From positions 1-44,150 of the forward strand of contig JAHLFT010000108.1 in NCBI GenBank assembly GCA_018883635.1: 44,150 nt of DNA, in the 5' to 3' direction. Below, piece by piece: positions 15,457 to 25,000 of this stretch. The position numbers were made by a program, and so were the translations under genes. The DNA comes from Candidatus Lactobacillus pullistercoris. GTDB taxonomy: Bacteria; Bacillota; Bacilli; Lactobacillales; Lactobacillaceae. Under the pieces are notes generated by a model. The model was given only the letters and a program-made list of their open reading frames with translations, was not told the DNA's origin and searched no databases. How positions within the stretch are numbered: the stretch's first letter is position 1; every line of letters starts with the position of its first letter.

Positions 15457-16311
15457 ATGCAAAGGCAAAGTAGCTATGCAAAAGATAATGGCAAACTTTA
15501 TTTGGTGCCAACACCAATTGGAAATTTGGAAGATATTACTATTCGGGCGAAGCAGATTTTGACGGAAGCAGATTATGTAGCTGCCGAAGATACACGAACT
15601 AGTGGAATTCTGCTCGAAAAAATTGGCGTTCATAACCGAATGATTTCTTTTCATAAATATAATTCCAAGCAGCGTGCACCAGAATTAATTGAATTAATGA
15701 AAAAAGGGGCAACGATTGCTGAAATTAGTGATGCAGGGATGCCAGTTATTTCTGATCCAGGCTATATCCTAGTTCAGGAATGTATCAAAAATGATATTCC
15801 AGTGGTGCCGTTACCTGGTCCGTCAGCATTTGCAACGGCCTTAATTGCCTCAGGATTTGATGCTCAGCCGTTTACTTACTATGGCTTTTTATCACGAAAG
15901 TCTTCAGAACAAAAAGAGGTTTTTAAACAAATGCGAGATTTTCACGGAACTTCAATTTTTTATGAAGCACCACATCGTTTAGCTAAAACTTTAAAAAATC
16001 TTGCCAGTGTTTTACCAGCAGATCGGCAAGTAGTTGCTGCGCGTGAACTTACTAAGATTCATGAAGAATTTATTCGCGGAACGATTAGTGAAGTTTCAAC
16101 ATATTTTGCAGAAAATGCACCACGTGGTGAATTTGTAATTTTAGTGTCGCCCAATACTGACGCCCCGAAGCAGCTAGGTTGGCCTGAATTAATCGAATTG
16201 GTTAATAAGAATGTTGAAGATGGACAAAGTAAAAAGGACGCCATCAAGGAAGTAGCAAAAGAGCATCACGTTTCAAAGAATGAACTTTATGATACTTATC
16301 ATCAAGGTTAA
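15457..16311 (+). CDS. rsmI: 16S rRNA (cytidine-2'-O)-methyltransferase RsmI
   Basis: This enzyme methylates the 2'-OH of C1402 in the 16S decoding centre. The tetrapyrrole-methylase fold is recognisable from LYLVPTPIGNLEDITIRA (about 14-31), EDTRTSGILL, ISDAGMPVISDPG and PLPGPSAFATAL. The length of 284 residues is standard. It follows yabA by 12 bases, the same order as in Bacillus (yabA-yabB-yazA-rsmI minus two genes). Confidence 0.95.
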   Translation: MQRQSSYAKDNGKLYLVPTPIGNLEDITIRAKQILTEADYVAAEDTRTSGILLEKIGVHNRMISFHKYNSKQRAPELIELMKKGATIAEISDAGMPVISDPGYILVQECIKNDIPVVPLPGPSAFATALIASGFDAQPFTYYGFLSRKSSEQKEVFKQMRDFHGTSIFYEAPHRLAKTLKNLASVLPADRQVVAARELTKIHEEFIRGTISEVSTYFAENAPRGEFVILVSPNTDAPKQLGWPELIELVNKNVEDGQSKKDAIKEVAKEHHVSKNELYDTYHQG

Positions 16312-16316
16312 TAAGA

Positions 16317-17054
16317 ATGAAATATATGGAAAATTATCGAATAGAATATAGTGATTGCGATGAAAATCAAAATTTAAAATTGCCTGCAATGGTTGATTTG
16401 ATGATGCAAGTGTCAGAACATCAATTAGAGCAAGGCCATGCTAGTACGCAAGACATGATTGATCGGGGCCTTGGCTGGGTAGTAACGCAATATCATTTTG
16501 AAATTACTGCTTTACCTAAACCAGGTGAACAAGTAATTTTAAGTACCGAGGCTGCAGGTTACAATCGCTTTTTTGAATATCGTGATTTTGGTATTTCAAC
16601 TAGCGAAGGGCGTCCTTTAGTTAGAGTTCATAGTCAATGGGTGATGTTTGATCTGAAGAAGAGAAAGTTAATCCCTTGTGATACTAATTTAATGCATGAA
16701 TTTAATGTGCCATTGTTAGAAAAAATGCCACGTTTTCCGCGCCTGCGTTTACAAGATAATTATGATGAAGAAAGACGTTATCGCGTTCGATACTATGATT
16801 TAGATACAAATCATCATTTAACGAATAGTCATTACTTTAATTGGTTCATCGATATGCTTGATCGTGACTTCTTAAAAACGCATATTGTAAAAACAATTGA
16901 TATCAAATTTGATAAAGAAGTACGTTATGGTGAGATGCCGTATTCATGTTTAACACTTAAAGAGAATGATGATGGTATAAAATCTTATCACGCTATCAAA
17001 AATGAAGAAAAGATCGAGCAATCTATTTGTGAAATTACCTGGCGTAAGCTATGA
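16317..17054 (+). CDS. Acyl-ACP thioesterase
   Basis: This is probably a FatA-type acyl-[acyl carrier protein] thioesterase that releases free fatty acids. The 245-residue protein is a double hotdog fold: the first half has QMVSEHQLEQGH-like MQVSEHQLEQGH and LGWVVTQYHFEI, and the second half has the catalytic-region signature YDLDTNHHLTNSHYFNWFIDML (Asp/Asn/His). It follows rsmI by 5 bases with no strong ribosome binding site, so coupling is likely. It is followed by a hairpin terminator. Its substrate chain length cannot be told. Confidence 0.9.
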   Translation: MKYMENYRIEYSDCDENQNLKLPAMVDLMMQVSEHQLEQGHASTQDMIDRGLGWVVTQYHFEITALPKPGEQVILSTEAAGYNRFFEYRDFGISTSEGRPLVRVHSQWVMFDLKKRKLIPCDTNLMHEFNVPLLEKMPRFPRLRLQDNYDEERRYRVRYYDLDTNHHLTNSHYFNWFIDMLDRDFLKTHIVKTIDIKFDKEVRYGEMPYSCLTLKENDDGIKSYHAIKNEEKIEQSICEITWRKL

Positions 17055-17062
17055 TAAATCTA

Positions 17063-17090
17063 TGGCATGACATTAGTCATGCTTTTTTTA
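17063..17090 (+). terminator. Terminator after the thioesterase gene
   Basis: GCATGAC (17065-17071) pairs with GTCATGC (17076-17082), loop ATTA, then seven T residues. Confidence 0.9.
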
Positions 17091-17106
17091 CGAAAGAGGT
17101 GGCCAG

Positions 17107-17625
17107 ATGAGTATAAAAAAGTGGTTTGAAATCGATTTACAGGAATTAATACTCTTAGGACTAGTTGTTGCTATGAAAATTGTTCTTGCACAATTTTCAT
17201 TTGGCCCAGCCACAGTTAAAGTAGGGCTAGGCTTTATTGGTAGCGTAATGTTAGCTTACTTTTTTGGCCCTGTATGGGGAGCGGTTGGTGGTGGAATTAG
17301 TGATTTGTTAACTTCTGCTATTTTCGGACAACAAGGTGGCTTTTTTATTGGCTTTACTCTCACTGCAATGGCGGGACCATTAATTTACGGATTATTTTTT
17401 TATCACCAGCCGATCAAGATCTGGCGAATTATTGCTGCAACGTTATTAGTGACTATTATTGTTAATATCGGGATGAATACCTTATGGATTCATATGATGT
17501 ATGGCTTAGACTTTAGAGCTGCTCTAATTCAGCGTGTTCCTAAAGAAGTAATCGTTCCATGGCTTCAAATGATTATTACCTACTTTGTATTAGAAGCTAT
17601 ATCTCGTGTTAAAATAAGAAAGTAA
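17107..17625 (+). CDS. folT: ECF transporter substrate-binding (S) component, probable folate type
   Basis: This is a membrane S component of an energy-coupling factor importer, which needs EcfA/EcfA'/EcfT encoded elsewhere. The 172-residue protein has about six hydrophobic helices. The N-terminal ALxxALxxxL-like helix, VKVGLGFIGSVMLAYFFGPVWGAVGGGISDLL, and the loop FGQQGGFFIGFTLTAM fit the folate (FolT) family. The RBS is AAAGAGG. Only about 50 bases separate it from the gene before, so there is no room for a THF riboswitch. Folate specificity is inferred from family resemblance. Confidence 0.8.
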   Translation: MSIKKWFEIDLQELILLGLVVAMKIVLAQFSFGPATVKVGLGFIGSVMLAYFFGPVWGAVGGGISDLLTSAIFGQQGGFFIGFTLTAMAGPLIYGLFFYHQPIKIWRIIAATLLVTIIVNIGMNTLWIHMMYGLDFRAALIQRVPKEVIVPWLQMIITYFVLEAISRVKIRK

Positions 17626-17648
17626 TTTCAAAAAGGAAAAGAAATTAA

Positions 17649-18389
17649 ATGAAAATCTTAAGTGTTTCGACGGCAACCAACCATTTAAGTGTTGCTCTAA
17701 ATGAGAATCAAACTATTATTAGCGAAAAAAATGAGGAAGATCAGCGTAATCACAGTGAAAATTTGGATCCGATGATTAATGAACTACTTCAAGATAATAA
17801 TTTAACCTTAAAACGAATTGATCGGTTTGCAGTTGCTATTGGACCGGGTTCTTATACTGGTTTAAGAATTGGGATCACAACGATTAAAATGTTTGCTAGC
17901 ATTTTAAATAAAGAAGTTGTTGGAATTTCAACATTACAGGCGATGGCTAAAGATGCAAAAGCAGATGCATTAATTGTAACTGGACTTGATGCGCGCAATG
18001 ATAATTATTTTGCTGGAGCTTATGTTTTAGATAAAGAACAAATGCCTATTAATGTAATCGCTGATGGTCATTATCATATCGATGTGTTACTCGAAAATGT
18101 TGAAAAATATTTGCAAAAAAATGGCCCAAAACAAGTTTTATTTTTAGGAACAGGATTAAAAAAGCAAGAAGATAAAATCAAAGAAAAAGGATTTAACTAT
18201 GGTTTTGCTACTGAAGAGCAAAATGTCATTCATGCAGGCTTGATTGGGCAATTGGCTGAATACGCTAGTCCAGTTGATCCTGATGATTTATTGCCCAAAT
18301 ACCTCCGCCGTACACAAGCAGAAGTAGATTGGCATAAGAAGACAGGTAAGCCTTTTGGCTCAGATAGTGATTATGTTGAAGAAGTTTAA
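17649..18389 (+). CDS. tsaB: tRNA t6A biosynthesis protein TsaB
   Basis: TsaB is the scaffold partner of TsaD and is needed for threonylcarbamoyl transfer to A37 of ANN-decoding tRNAs. The 246-residue product has the ASKHA-type start MKILSVSTATNHLSVAL and the signature AVAIGPGSYTGLRIGITTIKMFA (about 61-83). It leads tsaB-rimI-tsaD with overlapping ends. tsaE, the third partner, is not in this window. Confidence 0.95.
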   Translation: MKILSVSTATNHLSVALNENQTIISEKNEEDQRNHSENLDPMINELLQDNNLTLKRIDRFAVAIGPGSYTGLRIGITTIKMFASILNKEVVGISTLQAMAKDAKADALIVTGLDARNDNYFAGAYVLDKEQMPINVIADGHYHIDVLLENVEKYLQKNGPKQVLFLGTGLKKQEDKIKEKGFNYGFATEEQNVIHAGLIGQLAEYASPVDPDDLLPKYLRRTQAEVDWHKKTGKPFGSDSDYVEEV

Positions 18390-18954
18390 GCATTTAAATG
18401 CATTTTTTCATCCAGAGGTTAATCGGCTAAACATGCTTTTTTCACCTTTTGTGACAACAATTGGTAGTGAAAGATTTCAAATTATGCAAGCCTGTGATAA
18501 CGATATCCCTGCATTATTGGAATTAGAGAAGCAGGTATATTCTGGTCAAACACCTTGGGATAGTTTTTCATTTAAAACTGAATTAAGAAAGAAAAGCAAT
18601 TCGCTATATCTGGTAGTATATTCTGCATCGACACTGGTTGCTTTTATTGGTGCGCGCTTTTATCCTCGTGAAACGCATATTACAAATGTTGCGGTAAATC
18701 CGCAGTATCAAGGACGACATATTGGACGCAGATTGCTTGAGATGATTATTGAACGAGCACGAAAAAATAAGAGCGAATTAGTTAGTTTAGAAGTTAGAAT
18801 TGATAACGATCGTGCAAAAAATTTATATCAATCGTTAGGCTTTGAAGCTGCTTTTATAAGGAAAAATTATTATCAAGATGTGCATAAAGATGCAGTAAAT
18901 ATGATTCTTTGGTTAACCCCACATAAAATTAAGAGAAGGAAGTTTACATTTTGA
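18373..18954 (+). CDS. rimI: Ribosomal protein S18-alanine N-acetyltransferase-like protein RimI
   Basis: This GNAT-family acetyltransferase shows the acetyl-CoA site [21 protein letters not shown] and the closing [15 protein letters not shown]. About 35 residues precede the usual RimI start at [14 protein letters not shown] 18373 (MLKKFKHL) is my preferred start, overlapping tsaB by 17 bases. Alternatives are the TTG at 18355, the ATG at 18433 (weakly supported by AGAGG 14 bases before it) and a GTG at 18451. The position between tsaB and tsaD is standard. Confidence 0.88.
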   Translation: MLKKFKHLNAFFHPEVNRLNMLFSPFVTTIGSERFQIMQACDNDIPALLELEKQVYSGQTPWDSFSFKTELRKKSNSLYLVVYSASTLVAFIGARFYPRETHITNVAVNPQYQGRHIGRRLLEMIIERARKNKSELVSLEVRIDNDRAKNLYQSLGFEAAFIRKNYYQDVHKDAVNMILWLTPHKIKRRKFTF

Positions 18955-20000
18955 GTGAGAAAAAAGATATCCGAATATTAGCTTATGAAAGTTCATGTGA
19001 TGAAACTTCAACATCTGTGATCAAAAATGGTCGTGAGATAGAAAGTTTGATTGTTGCCACTCAAATTAAAAGTCATCAACGATTTGGTGGAGTGGTTCCT
19101 GAGGTCGCTAGTCGTCACCATATTGAAGTAATTAGTCAAATAACAAAGGAAGCATTAAATGAGGCAAATCTTTCTTGGAAAGATATTGATGCAATTGCTG
19201 TAACTGATGGTCCAGGTTTAGTAGGCGCACTTTTAATTGGTGTAAGTGCAGCAAAGGCTGCTTCAATGGCAACAGGAATTCCTTTAATTGGTGTTGATCA
19301 TATTATGGGTCACATTATGGCGGCTCAATTAAAAGATCAGATTGAATATCCGGCCTTAGCTTTACAAGTTTCAGGTGGTCATACCGAAATCGTCTTAATG
19401 AAGGATCCGATCCATTTTGAAATTATCGGTGACACTCGCGATGATGCTGCTGGTGAAGCTTACGACAAGATTGGTCGGGTACTTGGGGTTAATTATCCAG
19501 CTGGTAAAACAATTGATGAGTGGGCTCATAAGGGTAAAGATACTTTTAATTTTCCACGGGCAATGATGGAAGATGATGATTATGATTTTTCATTCTCAGG
19601 TTTGAAGAGTGCTTTCATTAATACTTGCCATCATGCGGATCAAATTCATGAAAAGTTGAATAAGTATGATTTAGCTGCTAGTTTTCAAGCTGCGGTAGTT
19701 GATGTACTTGCTCATAAAACAATTCGGGCTATCAAGCAATACAAGCCCAAGACCTTTATTATGGGTGGCGGGGTTGCCGCTAACCATGGTTTGCGGGATC
19801 GCATGAGTGCTGAAATTGCTAAGTTGCCAAAAAGCGATCAACCAAAGGTAATTTTGCCAGATATTAAGTTATGTGGTGATAATGCTGCGATGATCGGGGC
19901 TGCTGCTTATAATCTTTATAATGCAGATAAGTTCGCGGATTTGACTTTGAATGCAGATCCATCACAAGAGTTGCCTTATGCTAATAGTATGTTAAATTAG
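18951..20000 (+). CDS. tsaD: tRNA N6-adenosine threonylcarbamoyltransferase TsaD
   Basis: TsaD transfers the threonylcarbamoyl group to A37 of tRNA. The 349-residue protein has the metal-binding H117-IMG-H121 motif, ESSCDETS near the N-terminus, VSGGHTEIV, and [12 protein letters not shown], all diagnostic of the family. The start is TTG 18951, overlapping the rimI TGA by four bases, with AGAAGGAAG upstream. It converges with an ABC-F gene on the other strand, and a shared bidirectional terminator lies between. Confidence 0.96.
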   Translation: MSEKKDIRILAYESSCDETSTSVIKNGREIESLIVATQIKSHQRFGGVVPEVASRHHIEVISQITKEALNEANLSWKDIDAIAVTDGPGLVGALLIGVSAAKAASMATGIPLIGVDHIMGHIMAAQLKDQIEYPALALQVSGGHTEIVLMKDPIHFEIIGDTRDDAAGEAYDKIGRVLGVNYPAGKTIDEWAHKGKDTFNFPRAMMEDDDYDFSFSGLKSAFINTCHHADQIHEKLNKYDLAASFQAAVVDVLAHKTIRAIKQYKPKTFIMGGGVAANHGLRDRMSAEIAKLPKSDQPKVILPDIKLCGDNAAMIGAAAYNLYNADKFADLTLNADPSQELPYANSMLN

Positions 20001-20015
20001 GAAAATATCATTAAT

Positions 20016-20059
20016 TAAAAACCACAATGTTCTCATAAGTTGAAAACATTGTGGCTTTT
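20016..20059. terminator. Bidirectional terminator between tsaD and the ABC-F gene
   Basis: The 10-bp perfect stem CCACAATGTT (20022-20031) / AACATTGTGG (20045-20054) has A-runs on the left and T-runs on the right, serving both converging genes. Confidence 0.9.
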
Positions 20060-20061
20060 GC

Positions 20062-22005
20062 TTATTCAAATTCATCTAAAGCAGTTAAAGCTTCTTCCCA
20101 AGCATTATTTGCTTGATCAAGTTCTTTTTGCACCGCTGTTAATTTTTCTTGCAGTGGTCCTAACTTATCAAAGTTAGTAGCAATTTCTGGATTGGCCATC
20201 TCAGTTTGAATATCTTGTTGCTGACTTTCAAGCTCAGTAATTTGCTTTTCTGCATCGTCCACTGACCGTTGCAATTTACGCTTTTCAGAATCGCGTTTCT
20301 TTTGTTCTTGGTAAGATAGCTTTTGTTCGCTTACTGGCTTGGTTGTTTGCACTACTTGTTCAGTATTATTAACAGTATTTGCACTCTCACCAGGCGTTAA
20401 ACCAGCAGCTTGTTTAGCTTTTTCATCAAGATAGTAAGAATAGTTACCTTCATAAATTTTTGCATGACCATCACGCACAGAAACAATCTTGTTAGCTAAT
20501 TGATTAATGAAGTAACGGTCGTGGGAAACGAAAAGTAAAGTCCCATCGTAATCTTTAAGAGCACCTTCTAAAACTTCTTTTGCTTCAATATCCAAGTGGT
20601 TAGTCGGTTCGTCCATGAGTAAGAAGTTATCGTGTTCAAGTGAAAGGACAGTTAAGGTTAATCGCGCTTTTTGCCCACCAGATAATTGACCAACGGTTTT
20701 ATCAATATCTTTAGCAGTAAACAAGAAAGAGGCTAAAATTGACCGGACGTCGCGTTCAGGCATGATCTTGTGTCGATCCCAAATAGTATCAAGGACGGTT
20801 TTACTTGGATCAAGGCGTTGTAATTCTTGATCATAATAACCAATATCAAGTGAAGCACCATATTTAATTGAGCCAGCTTTAGGAGTTAGCTGTTTCATAA
20901 TGGTCTTAAGTAAAGTAGATTTACCAATTCCGTTAGGTCCAATGATCGCAACACGGTCGCCTTTATTAACCTGGAAAGAAATATCTTTGACCATCGTTTT
21001 ATCAGGATAACCAATAGTTAAATCATTTAAGATTAAAACTTCTTTACCAGAGGGACGATCAATTTCAAAATGAATCCGGACCTTATTTTTATGTTTTGGT
21101 GGCTTAATTCGCTCAATTTTTTCTAGTTTCTTACGGCGACTTTGAGCACGTTTAGTTGTAGTAGCTCTGACCAAGTTCTTTTGAATAAACTCTTCGTCTT
21201 TCTTGATCTCTTCTTGTTGTTTTTCGTAAGCCGCTTCTTGCTGTTTATTGCGTTCTTCTCGCTGAACTTGATACTGGGAATAATTCCCCTTAAAGGCGGT
21301 TAATTTACCAAACTGTAATTCAAAAATTTGAGTAGCTAAATGATCTAAGAAGTACTGGTCGTGAGAAACAACGAGGATAGCGCCATTATAGTTCTTTAAA
21401 AATCCTTCTAACCAGTCAAGTGTATCAAGATCAAGATAGTTGGTCGGCTCGTCTAGCAAAAGTAAAGGCGGTTTCTTCAAAAGAAGCTTAACAAAAGCCA
21501 ACCGCGTTTTTTCACCACCAGACAAACTACCTATTTGTTTTTGCCAAGTGTCTTCAGGAAACTTAAATCCGTTTAAAATACTCTTGATATCGGATTGATA
21601 AGTGTAACCACCATGTTGTTCAAAATCGAATTGCATTTGGTCGTACTGCTTGAGTAAAGCCGCATCTTCAGGATGATCGGCAATTTGAATCTGCATGTCT
21701 TCGAGTTTTTTACCTTTGTTGATTAAAGAGGTAAATACATCTTCCATTTCATCCCAAATACTCTTTTCTTCATCTAAAGCATTTTCCTGGGCAATATAAC
21801 CGACTTTGATGCCTTTGTTAACAGTAAAATCACCATGAGTTGGTTCTTGCTGACCAGTCATAATCTTAAGTAAAGTGGTTTTTCCAACTCCATTAGGACC
21901 AACTAGGCCAATTCTTGCTTTTGAATCAATAGAAAAATTAACGTTTTTAAATAAAGTATTGGCACCAAATTGTTGTTCAAGATCGTGCCCTTGTGCAATA
22001 ATCAT
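20062..22005 (-). CDS. ydiF: ABC-F family ATPase (YdiF-like)
   Basis: This is a soluble duplicated ATPase of the ABC-F type, whose members act on the ribosome. Both halves are complete: Walker A GPNGVGKTT and GPNGIGKST, signatures LSGGEKTRL and LSGGQKARL, and Walker B LLLDEPTNYLD and LLMDEPTNHLD. Between them lies the Lys/Arg-rich P-site linker, and the C-terminus is a coiled coil. No membrane segments are present. I chose the ATG at 22005 because AGGTGAAG precedes it; a TTG at 22023 would overlap that site. The neighbourhood tsaD-ydiF-rex matches Bacillus ydiF. Nothing links it specifically to antibiotic resistance. Confidence 0.9.
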   Translation of the reverse strand: MIIAQGHDLEQQFGANTLFKNVNFSIDSKARIGLVGPNGVGKTTLLKIMTGQQEPTHGDFTVNKGIKVGYIAQENALDEEKSIWDEMEDVFTSLINKGKKLEDMQIQIADHPEDAALLKQYDQMQFDFEQHGGYTYQSDIKSILNGFKFPEDTWQKQIGSLSGGEKTRLAFVKLLLKKPPLLLLDEPTNYLDLDTLDWLEGFLKNYNGAILVVSHDQYFLDHLATQIFELQFGKLTAFKGNYSQYQVQREERNKQQEAAYEKQQEEIKKDEEFIQKNLVRATTTKRAQSRRKKLEKIERIKPPKHKNKVRIHFEIDRPSGKEVLILNDLTIGYPDKTMVKDISFQVNKGDRVAIIGPNGIGKSTLLKTIMKQLTPKAGSIKYGASLDIGYYDQELQRLDPSKTVLDTIWDRHKIMPERDVRSILASFLFTAKDIDKTVGQLSGGQKARLTLTVLSLEHDNFLLMDEPTNHLDIEAKEVLEGALKDYDGTLLFVSHDRYFINQLANKIVSVRDGHAKIYEGNYSYYLDEKAKQAAGLTPGESANTVNNTEQVVQTTKPVSEQKLSYQEQKKRDSEKRKLQRSVDDAEKQITELESQQQDIQTEMANPEIATNFDKLGPLQEKLTAVQKELDQANNAWEEALTALDEFE

Positions 22006-22067
22006 AATTTCTTCACCTGACAATATTTTACCATATGCTTATTTATCACTCCTTGTGAATATAAAAC

Positions 22068-22123
22068 TTGCAAAAGCCCTATAATAGCGGGTATTATATA
22101 AGTACTTGATTATTCTTTCACAA
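22068..22123 (+). promoter_or_regulatory. rex promoter with a partial Rex-like operator
   Basis: -35 TTGCAA (22068-22073), an 18-base spacer and -10 TATTAT (22092-22097). Just downstream, TTGATTATTCTTTCACAA (22106-22123) matches only the right half (TCACAA) of the TTGTGA-N6-TCACAA Rex box well. Autoregulation is possible but weakly supported. Confidence 0.35.
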
Positions 22124-22149
22124 TATTAAGCATAGTGGGGGCTGCATAA

Positions 22150-22797
22150 ATGAATAAAATAAAAATTCCAAAGGCAACTGCTAAGCGGTTGCCACTATAT
22201 TACCGTTACTTAATTATATTAAATGAAGAAGGTAAAGCAAAAGTTTCTTCTACTGAACTATCTGAAGCTGTTCAAGTTGATAGTGCATCAATTAGAAGAG
22301 ACTTTTCATATTTTGGCGCTTTAGGTAAACGTGGATATGGATATGATGTAAAGAGTTTGCTTAACTTTTTTAAAAAAATACTTAATCAAGACACTTTGAC
22401 AAACGTTGCTTTGGTTGGTGTAGGTAATTTAGGTAGGGCGCTACTTAATTATAATTTTAAACGAAGTAATAATATTCGAATTTCTTGTGCCTTTGATATT
22501 AATGAAGAAATTACAGGTCACATTCTAAGTGGTGTTCCCGTATATAATATGGACGAGTTAAAGAAGCAGTTGAGTGATCAACAAATATCGATTGCAATTT
22601 TAACAGTTCCATCCAGTGAAGCTCAAAGAACTACCAATGAAATGGTAGAAGCAGGAATTAAAGGAATTATGAATTTTACGCCGATTAGATTATCTGCGCC
22701 GGCAGATGTGCGTGTTCAAAATGTTGATTTAGCAACGGAATTACAAACATTGATCTATTTCTTAGATTCTGAAAAAGCTAAAGAAAACGATTTATAA
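22150..22797 (+). CDS. rex: Redox-sensing transcriptional repressor Rex
   Basis: Rex senses NADH/NAD+ and represses fermentation and respiration genes when NADH is low. The 215-residue protein has an N-terminal winged helix ([16 protein letters not shown] and [24 protein letters not shown]) and a Rossmann domain with [17 protein letters not shown] (about 83-99). It lies next to ydiF as in Bacillus. Its own terminator follows. Confidence 0.96.
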   Translation: MNKIKIPKATAKRLPLYYRYLIILNEEGKAKVSSTELSEAVQVDSASIRRDFSYFGALGKRGYGYDVKSLLNFFKKILNQDTLTNVALVGVGNLGRALLNYNFKRSNNIRISCAFDINEEITGHILSGVPVYNMDELKKQLSDQQISIAILTVPSSEAQRTTNEMVEAGIKGIMNFTPIRLSAPADVRVQNVDLATELQTLIYFLDSEKAKENDL

Positions 22798-22802
22798 GTT
22801 TG

Positions 22803-22839
22803 CAAGGCTACTTTTCATGGTGAAAGGTAGTCTTTTTTA
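22803..22839 (+). terminator. Terminator of rex
   Basis: An 11-pair stem (22806-22816 with 22822-22832, with G-U pairs) is followed by six T residues. Confidence 0.85.
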
Positions 22840-22881
22840 TGGCAATCATATGTAAAGGCTTTCAAAAATAGTGCTTATTAC

Positions 22882-22911
22882 TGTCAAGTATAAATTACGT
22901 GATGGTACTAT
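22882..22911 (+). promoter_or_regulatory. Possible promoter of the helveticin-like gene
   Basis: -35 TGTCAA (22882-22887), an 18-base spacer and -10 TACTAT (22906-22911). The match is moderate. The region 22840-22974 is AT-rich and holds no gene. Confidence 0.35.
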
Positions 22912-22974
22912 AGTTATAGGTAATACTAAATGAAAATTCGTTAATACTCTTAGTAAATAATTGATGGTGAGAAA

Positions 22975-23970
22975 ATGAAAGAGCATTCGGTTGAAGTAGC
23001 ATTGCAATATGAATTAGAGAATTTACACCATGTTGTCGTTCAGGCAAGTAATGTAATGGAAAATAATATTACGGCTTTGCAATTGTTAAATGGGCAAACT
23101 GATGTTGTAGTTTTTCAAACATCGGCAAAAGATACCAACGCCTTTTTCTTTGAAGATTATCCTGTACTTTATTTAGATGGTGTTAAGCAAGACGGCAAAG
23201 CTGGTGGACATACTCAAACTTGGATTGATGCGGGTCGAAAAGATTATTATTTCGTTGGTGTAAAACCTAAAAAGTATGGTAGTCATTACTGGGATACACA
23301 AATTGCTAGAGTAAAAGTTGAGCCAAATATTCATAACCGTTTTCACAATAATACAGAAATGACAAGGTTATCTTTTCTTAATCGAGCTGGTTATGGTTAT
23401 CGAAATAATGAGGTCGTTTATCCTGGCAAAAACTTGGTACGTCTGGAGGCGGCAGTATCACCAGATAAGCATAGATTTTTGATTGCAAGTATTGATAAAG
23501 ATCATAATGGACATTTTGCTTTGTATGATTTAAATGAAATAAATGCAAAATTAGATCAGAGCGGAACCAACGATTTAAATATCCAAGATGTTCACTGTTT
23601 AGAAGCATTTATTATTCCTAATTTTAATAGCGAAATTTTACATTCTGTTCAAGGATATGCACTTGATAATGATGATAATATCTATGTTTCGAGTCAACCT
23701 GGTCCCCATGCCAATTTATTTGGCTTTGCTAAGCAGGGTAAACCACGTTTGATTGTAAAAATTCCCTGGGGAATAATTGACCCTAATAAATGGGATGTTG
23801 CTAATTTAGATCAGAAAAAAGAATTTAACTTATTTGGTTACGTGACTGAATTTGAGGGCATTCAGGTGGTTAATGCGAATTTGCTTTATCTGACGGTCGC
23901 TTATCACAGTATTGGTGATCTTAAAACACATAAAAATCGTATTTATCGAATTGAAGGATTTGGAAAGTAA
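22975..23970 (+). CDS. Helveticin J family class III bacteriocin
   Basis: This 331-residue protein resembles helveticin J of Lactobacillus helveticus along its length. From memory of that family, the shared blocks are AGGHTQTW (about 78-85), YFVGVKPKK (about 93-101), TRLSFLNRAG, LEAAVSPDKHRFLIASI, SVQGYALDNDDNIYVSSQ and YLTVAYHS near the end. Helveticins are large, heat-labile bacteriocins, and no classical signal peptide is visible here either. GGTGAG precedes the ATG. It stands alone between the rex terminator and a bidirectional terminator. No immunity, transport or regulator gene lies beside it, so activity and export route are open. Confidence 0.87.
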   Translation: MKEHSVEVALQYELENLHHVVVQASNVMENNITALQLLNGQTDVVVFQTSAKDTNAFFFEDYPVLYLDGVKQDGKAGGHTQTWIDAGRKDYYFVGVKPKKYGSHYWDTQIARVKVEPNIHNRFHNNTEMTRLSFLNRAGYGYRNNEVVYPGKNLVRLEAAVSPDKHRFLIASIDKDHNGHFALYDLNEINAKLDQSGTNDLNIQDVHCLEAFIIPNFNSEILHSVQGYALDNDDNIYVSSQPGPHANLFGFAKQGKPRLIVKIPWGIIDPNKWDVANLDQKKEFNLFGYVTEFEGIQVVNANLLYLTVAYHSIGDLKTHKNRIYRIEGFGK

Positions 23971-24003
23971 AAAAGAGGCGACAAGCGTCGACTCTTTTTT
24001 TAT
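23971..24003. terminator. Bidirectional terminator between the helveticin-like gene and scrR
   Basis: AAAAAGAG-CGAC / GTCG-CTCTTTTT hairpin with loop AAGC, flanked by A-run and T-run. It overlaps the scrR stop. Confidence 0.88.
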
Positions 24004-24986
24004 GCTGTAGTTTCACTTTTAAGTAATTTTACTGGCAGTTTATAGTGCATTTTATTTAGCTTTTTCTGCGGCTGACTGATACGATCTAAAAGTAAATTAA
24101 CTAGAACAGTTGCAATATCAGCAATCGGTTGTGCAATCGTTGATAGTTCAGAATGATAAGTTTGAACTTCCTGAGTTCCATCAAAACCGATGACTTTTAA
24201 CTCTTCAGGTACTTTTATTCCTAATTTCTTTGCTTCTTGTAATACTAGAATAGCTGTTAAATCATCGGTACAGACAACACCATCAGGTTGATCATCAGTT
24301 AGCATTTGGTGAACACGCATATTTTTTAGAACCACTGAATCAGAAAAAGCAATTGACCGAATATGGCTTGTAAAGTGTTTTTCTTTTGCCATATCTCGAT
24401 AAGCGGTTAGCCGTTCATCCGTTGGATTTCCCTTAGTTTGTTCATTACCTAAAAAATAAATCTTTTTACAGTTTGCTTGTAGTAAATCATGAACTGCAAG
24501 TTCGATTCCTTGATAGTTATCGCAGCTAACAATGGGAATGTTGTCGGAAAGCTTGCGATCAAAGGAGACGATGGGCAGATCTAATCGCTGATATTCTTCT
24601 ATTCCTAGATTGTGAGCACCAGCGATAATTCCATCGACTTGATTAGCTAAAAGCATCTTAATATATTCGCGTTCTTTTTGTTTATTTTTACCGGCGTTAC
24701 ATAAAATTACTTTATAACCTTGTTCAAATAATTTAGTCTCTATCTCTTGTACTAGTTCAGCAAAAAAGGGATGAGTGATTTCAGGAAAAATTAACCCGAT
24801 TAATTTCATCTTTTTTCCTTGTAAGGAACGAGCTAAAGAATTAGGTTGATAATTTAGTTCACCCATGGCTGCAAAAACTTTGCTTTTAGTTTTATCACTT
24901 AAATAGCCATGATTATTGATCACGCGAGAAACTGTTGTGACAGAGACGCCAGCCTTTTTTGCAACATCAGCTAATTTTGCTTTCAT
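24000..24986 (-). CDS. scrR: Sucrose operon repressor, LacI family
   Basis: This is a LacI-type repressor of 328 residues. The helix-turn-helix LADVAKKAGVSVTTVSRVINN lies near residues 5-25, followed by the hinge helix (NSLARSLQGKK) and a periplasmic-binding-like core that senses the inducer. It lies 14 bases after scrB on the same strand. Two 16-bp operators matching TGTYAAWCGWTTRACA in the scrB-scrA gap are its likely targets. Its inducer in this family is usually sucrose-6-phosphate or fructose, which I infer here. Confidence 0.92.
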   Translation of the reverse strand: MKAKLADVAKKAGVSVTTVSRVINNHGYLSDKTKSKVFAAMGELNYQPNSLARSLQGKKMKLIGLIFPEITHPFFAELVQEIETKLFEQGYKVILCNAGKNKQKEREYIKMLLANQVDGIIAGAHNLGIEEYQRLDLPIVSFDRKLSDNIPIVSCDNYQGIELAVHDLLQANCKKIYFLGNEQTKGNPTDERLTAYRDMAKEKHFTSHIRSIAFSDSVVLKNMRVHQMLTDDQPDGVVCTDDLTAILVLQEAKKLGIKVPEELKVIGFDGTQEVQTYHSELSTIAQPIADIATVLVNLLLDRISQPQKKLNKMHYKLPVKLLKSETTA

Positions 24987-25000
24987 TATTTTGCCTTTAC

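Noticed and set aside
15203..15654. Two reverse-strand frames over yabA and rsmI
   Set aside because: They are antisense to conserved coding sequence, rich in unlikely residues, and have no ribosome binding sites.
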